In this document: positions 51,501 through 54,500 of the stretch, in pieces | Layout of the letters: each line of letters starts with the position of its first letter | How positions within the stretch are numbered: the first letter of the stretch is position 1 | Source: Hanleya hanleyi | Taxonomy: Eukaryota > Mollusca > Polyplacophora > Lepidopleurida > Hanleyidae | DNA: 64,000 nt | Direction: 5' to 3' | Assembly: GCA_036873755.1 (NCBI GenBank) | Contig: JAVTVY010006821.1 | Coordinates: forward strand, 186,001-250,000 | The notes under the pieces: generated by a model | The model's database searches: none | Told to the model about the DNA's origin: nothing | The model's input: only the letters and a program-made list of their open reading frames with translations | Position numbers and translations under genes: made by a program

Positions 51501-54500
51501 TATAGCCTGGACAACAAAAAACATAGCCTGTCATTCCCAAGTCCCTCCTCCGGCCTTCAGCATGGCACAACAAGAGCCCAAGGGGCTTCAATATACGCCC
51601 ATGTATCTGGAATTACATTGGTCCAAATTTCAAGGTTGTTTAATAGCCTTGATTCCAATTGATAGCTAGCCTACAATTTTGTGCTTCTGAGAATGTAACA
51701 TATAACATCTTATATTGAATGATAAACTAAAACGAGCTTAACTCTTGGTAACTAGTTGACCTTGAAGCAAGAGCTGAGAGCTCACATATCCCACACTGAA
51801 ATTGACAATAGCCAAACACAAGAAAATAGCAGTTTTCCTGCAAATGGATTCCTTTCAGAAGAGAGAACTTTTCATGAAGGAAGAAGAAAGTGATGAAGTA
51901 AACCTTTGTTCTTGAGTTAATAGACAGGTATGAAGTTCATAAAGGATCCCTCTCCCTGTTAAACTAGTAAATGTATGGTTTTTATTTCACAACAGTTTAA
52001 CTAAATGTAGCTATTTCAAATATGGGAGACAACTCCACAGGACGAATGCCATATACATGTAGGGGAGAAAATTCTGAATATTCCAACGCATATGGTCAGC
52101 TAAACTTGTACTTGATTCAGTTTTGAAGGACTGTGACCTTCGACAAATTGATCTCAAAATGTATGGTTCCTCTCTGCCATGCGAGTAAGGTAAGCTTATA
52201 CTCAAAGTTTGGTATCATTCCATACCTTTGAAACTAGAGCTATCGCATGGACAACAAATGGTAATGGATGAATGGACAGAACGCAACATTGCAATACATG
52301 ACTTCGTCTTCGACAGGCATATGAAAATGTGACTTTTAATGATTTCTTGATTTTGGGGTCACAGTGACCTTGACCTTTGACCCACATTTTGGTATGTAAC
52401 ACATGTCCCTCTAATGTATCCTACTGGCAGAAAAAAAAGTTATTTTTTACAATGATTTCCTGATTTTGGGATCAGTGACCTTGACCTTTGATTTTGACCT
52501 AAATTTTGGTACACGACATCGTCTTCCCTCAATGTATCAATGGACACGAAAAAATCATGATTTTTATGAATTTCATGATTTAGGGGGACAGTGATCTCGA
52601 CGTTCAGCCTTGACCTACATTTTGGTATGTACTACATCATGTCTCCCTAATGTATCTACTGGCACAAAATTTTTGTAGTTTTTAATGAATTCCTGATTTT
52701 TAAGTCACACTGACGTTTGACCTAGATTCTGGGGTCATAGTGACCTTGACTATTGACCTGGATCTAATTTTCGGTACATGACGAAACGGCTCCCCGTAAT
52801 TTCTCAATGGACTCAAAAAATCATGATTTTTAACAATTTTGGGGTCACAGTGACCTTGACCTTTGACCGTGACCTACATTTTGGTAGGTGACACATCACC
52901 TAATGTATCTACTGATACAAAAAAAAATTATTTTTAATAATTTCCTGATTTTTGGGTCAGTGACTTTTGACCTTCGACCTTGACCTAGTTTATGGTATGC
53001 GACACTTCATTTCCCCCTATTGAATCCATTCACAAAAAATTTGAAATTTTTAATGATTTCCCGATTTTTCTGTCACACTGACCTTTTGACCTCTGACCTC
53101 GACCTACATTCAGTATGCAAGACATCGTTCCCCCCTAGGGCATCCACTCACCAAAAAGTAGAACTGTAGATAGAAAACTGTCAATGATCAATGATTTCCT
53201 GATTTTAGGCAACAGTGACCTTTGACCTCTGATCTTGACCTCAATTTTGATACGCGACACATCGTCTCCACCTAGTGTATCCACTCATGAAAAATTGCAA
53301 CTGTGGATAGAAAACGTTCACAGATATAGACCGGACACGAACACTTCAGTGATTTCCTGTTTTTTAGACCAGTGACCTTTGACCTCTGACCTCGACCCTC
53401 ATTTTGGTACGCGACACATCGTTTCCTCGTAGGGTATACACTCACTAAAAATTAGAACTGTAGATAGAAAATTGTCCCAGATATAGACCGGACACGAGGG
53501 ACGGACAGACGGACGGACAGACAGACAGACGGAAACTGCCATCACATAATACGTCCGTCTTTTGGCGGGCGTATAAAAAGGTAAAAGATTCAAATTGGTG
53601 AATTATGCTTACCCTGGACAGTCAGGGAGCCTGAAATGAGGCCGACAACGGTTGTACACCTCCATGTATATGTCTTTCAAGCCATGGGACCTGTATAGTA
53701 GAAACATGCAATATATATATCATGTATTCATCTCATATGTTCAGACTGATATATAAAATAAGAGTTCTGAATTTCATGATAATTCAGCAATCTTGGAATA
53801 ATATCAATTGGAGGTTGCTGCTGCAAATGTCAAGCTGAGTTTAGAGTGGAGGCCCATGATAGAGGATGTCAAGCTGAGTTTAGAGTGGAGGCCCATGATA
53901 GAGGATGTAATAGTGAGCACCATGCAGATATCCTAGCACACCACTTATTTCATGCCCAATCATCCCCCAGTTTTATATTTAATATATAAAGGGGGATTGG
54001 GTAGGTTTTTACAAAGATACAAATTTGGCATATTACAGTTAGAAATATTCTTGAGGGATGACAAATCATGTACTTCTCATAATACAGGAGGAGGGGACTC
54101 ATTTTGTATATCAATATTTATTCATGTCGTCAGGAATGGTAGTTTACAACAGGTTCCATGGTTATATAAGTTTACAGAGCAATTCAAAGACAATCAACCA
54201 GTCAGACATACTACAGTGATGTTATTATTCCTACGAAGCAGGCTCTCATTTGCAAATTGTCCGGTAATGATTAAGTGAGTGAGTCAGTCCATCCGAATTC
54301 TTTCGTCGGCAAAATAAGGAGAACCTTATATTAAATAGTGGCAAATACACATGAACTGACCTGGTGACCAAAATAAGTGTGTCAATCTCACTGACTTTCT
54401 ATAGGCTTCTGTTTTGTGACCACATGCATGTGTGATGTAAGTCTGGTGTACCTTGGCATATTCATTCTTGAGATATGATGGTAATGAGAAAACCAACTGA

